A stretch of DNA of 45,248 bases from Parvibaculum sp. (lineage in GTDB: Bacteria; Pseudomonadota; Alphaproteobacteria; Parvibaculales; Parvibaculaceae), in the NCBI RefSeq assembly GCF_030694575.1, contig NZ_JAUYUS010000096.1, positions 1-45,248 of the forward strand, given 5' to 3'. A program made the translations under genes and the position numbers. The notes below the pieces were generated by a model that saw only the letters and a program-made list of their open reading frames with translations, did not search any database and was not told the origin of the DNA. This document shows, piece after piece, positions 44,223 to 45,248 of this stretch. Position 1 is the first letter of the stretch. Each line of letters starts with the position of its first letter.

Positions 44223-44253
44223 AAGAGCCCGCCTGGGGGACCGGCGGGCTCTT
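44223..44253. terminator. Intrinsic terminator after the toxin-antitoxin operon
   Basis: AAGAGCCCGCC (44223-44233) and GGCGGGCTCTT (44243-44253) form an 11-pair stem with a nine-base loop, followed by a pyrimidine-rich stretch. It lies between the antitoxin stop and the convergent lipoprotein gene, so it can serve both strands. Confidence 0.88.
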
Positions 44254-44281
44254 CCTTACTCATACGCAACTACATCGAGGA

Positions 44282-44479
44282 TCAGTTACCCGTGGCGTCG
44301 TCGACCTTCTCGCCGGCGTCTTCCATCGGGCCGGAATTGTCGAAGGCATTGCCAATGTCCTCGGCGGCCTTGTCGAGCGCCTCGCCGGCTTCCTCTGCAG
44401 GGCCCTGGTCGTCGCAGGCGGCCAGACCGCCCGCCAGCGGCAGAAGAAGGGCGAACCCGATGAGTATCTTGCGCAACAT
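44282..44479 (-). CDS. Small lipoprotein
   Basis: A 65-residue protein with a type II signal peptide and lipobox LAAC (Cys about residue 22, followed by Asp-Asp). The mature part is short, acidic and Ala-rich: GEALDKAAEDIGNAFDN, then EDAGEKVDDATGN, with heptad-like spacing that may form a helix. GGAGA precedes the ATG. It resembles entericidin-like or other tiny envelope lipoproteins only in general form. It stands alone, convergent with the toxin-antitoxin operon. An Asp after Cys can signal inner-membrane retention in enterobacteria; whether that holds here is uncertain. Confidence 0.75.
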   Translation of the reverse strand: MLRKILIGFALLLPLAGGLAACDDQGPAEEAGEALDKAAEDIGNAFDNSGPMEDAGEKVDDATGN

Positions 44480-44729
44480 GTAAGGTCTCCATTTGTGGTG
44501 ACAGCAAACCGGCACCGGTGCGGCCCCGGGCAGAACGGGAATTCGGGACAAGAACGTCCCGGGTTCCATCGGGTTCCATGAGCGGCGGCAGGAAAAATAT
44601 CGCCGGTGGCGGTGACGCGACGGAAAGCCGGCCGCTTCAGCCCAACAAGGGCACCGATAGGCGGTTTTCCCGGCCTTCGCGGCTGCTAGTATTCCCCCAA
44701 CAACAAACGTCTTCTGGGAGGAAGCAGCA

Positions 44730-45248
44730 ATGGGCGCAGCGGCGGTCAGGTCCGGCACGCGGGTGGCGGAAATATCGGCTCTGACGGAGCGGGCGGCGCG
44801 GGCCGCGAGCGGCTTCGCGAGCCTCGGCATCGGCGCCGGCGACGTCGTCGCCGTCTATCTCCGGAACGATTTCCCGTTCTTCGAGGCGTCCGCGGCGGCG
44901 GGTCTCGTCGGCGCTTATTCGACGCCGGTCAACTGGCATAATTCGCCGGACGAGGCGCGCTACATCTTCGAAAATTCGGGCGCGAAGGCGATCGTCATCC
45001 ATGCCGATCTCTGGCGCGGCATCGAAAAGGCGATCCCGAAAGACGTTCCCGTCTTCGTGGTCGAGACGCCGCCCGAAATCGTCACGGCCTACGGTCTGTC
45101 GGCCGAGGCGGCGAAGCTCCCGGCCGGTACGCAGGACTGGGGCCAATGGCTCGCGCAGTTTCCGCCGATCCAGGCCGGCCCGGCCGAGCCTCCCGGTTCG
45201 ATGATCTACACCTCCGGCACCACCGGCCATCCGAAGGGCGTGCGCCGC
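44730..45248 (+). CDS. Acyl-CoA synthetase / AMP-dependent ligase (5' part only)
   Basis: The first 173 codons of an adenylate-forming enzyme; the window ends inside it. The family's N-terminal domain is visible (ERAARAASGFASLGIGAGD, VAVYLRNDFPFFEASAAAG, IYSTPVNW-like AYSTPVNWHNSPDEARYI). The AMP-binding P-loop MIYTSGTTGHPKGVRR lies right at the edge. GGGAGGAAG precedes the ATG at 44730. Family members activate fatty or aromatic acids with ATP and CoA. The chain-length or substrate class cannot be judged from this part. It fits with the two crotonase genes upstream as fatty-acid metabolism. Confidence 0.92.
   Translation, partial: MGAAAVRSGTRVAEISALTERAARAASGFASLGIGAGDVVAVYLRNDFPFFEASAAAGLVGAYSTPVNWHNSPDEARYIFENSGAKAIVIHADLWRGIEKAIPKDVPVFVVETPPEIVTAYGLSAEAAKLPAGTQDWGQWLAQFPPIQAGPAEPPGSMIYTSGTTGHPKGVRR

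Overview
The window is GC-rich, with codon usage, tRNAs and gene families typical of an Alphaproteobacterium. A Parvibaculum-like or other Hyphomicrobiales-type organism is my guess; nothing in the sequence fixes the genus. No rRNA operon, insertion sequence or CRISPR array is visible.

Positions 1-34325 look like an accessory metal-resistance region. A right edge at the 3' end of a tRNA-Gln (34326-34400, minus strand) is plausible. At the far left are an AraC-type regulator and a fatty-acid hydroxylase/sterol-desaturase family protein (310-2023, plus). Next comes a long minus-strand copper/silver block (22288 down to 2209). In transcription order it holds a small His-rich exported protein behind a CueR-type promoter dyad, a CopA-type multicopper oxidase, CopB, a cupredoxin, a DUF5676 membrane protein, a Cu(+) P1B-ATPase, a DUF2933 protein, an isoprenylcysteine-methyltransferase-like membrane enzyme, a Met-rich exported protein, a four-helix membrane protein, a complete ABC exporter (ATPase, FtsX-type permease, HlyD adaptor), a beta-CASP metallo-beta-lactamase-fold nuclease, another membrane protein, a Cys-rich exported protein, and CusB-CusA.

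A tyrosine integrase broken by one in-frame amber codon (22652-23284) separates this from a plus-strand Co/Zn/Cd/Ni block (23492-32259): a CzcI-like protein, CzcC, CzcB, CzcA, an MFS exporter with a His-rich tail (NreB-like), a DedA/YqaA protein and a NicO/RcnA-type exporter. The two blocks diverge from the integrase. The copper block lacks its own TolC-type outer-membrane channel; CzcC is the only one in the window.

At 32578-33737 lies the regulatory highlight. A 15-codon leader peptide with two adjacent Trp codons is followed by competing antiterminator and terminator hairpins. Directly after it is a tryptophanyl-tRNA synthetase that differs from the usual alphaproteobacterial housekeeping form. 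It reads as a Trp-starvation-responsive auxiliary TrpRS.

From tRNA-Gln rightward the content looks like core genome: tRNA-Pro, a cobalamin riboswitch controlling btuB, two divergent enoyl-CoA hydratase/isomerase genes, a probable copper-handling set (DUF2946 protein, TonB-dependent receptor, YcnI/DUF1775), a PLP-dependent decarboxylase/aldolase-like enzyme, an MqsR/MqsA-type toxin-antitoxin pair with an operator palindrome, a small lipoprotein, and the start of an acyl-CoA synthetase that runs off the window.
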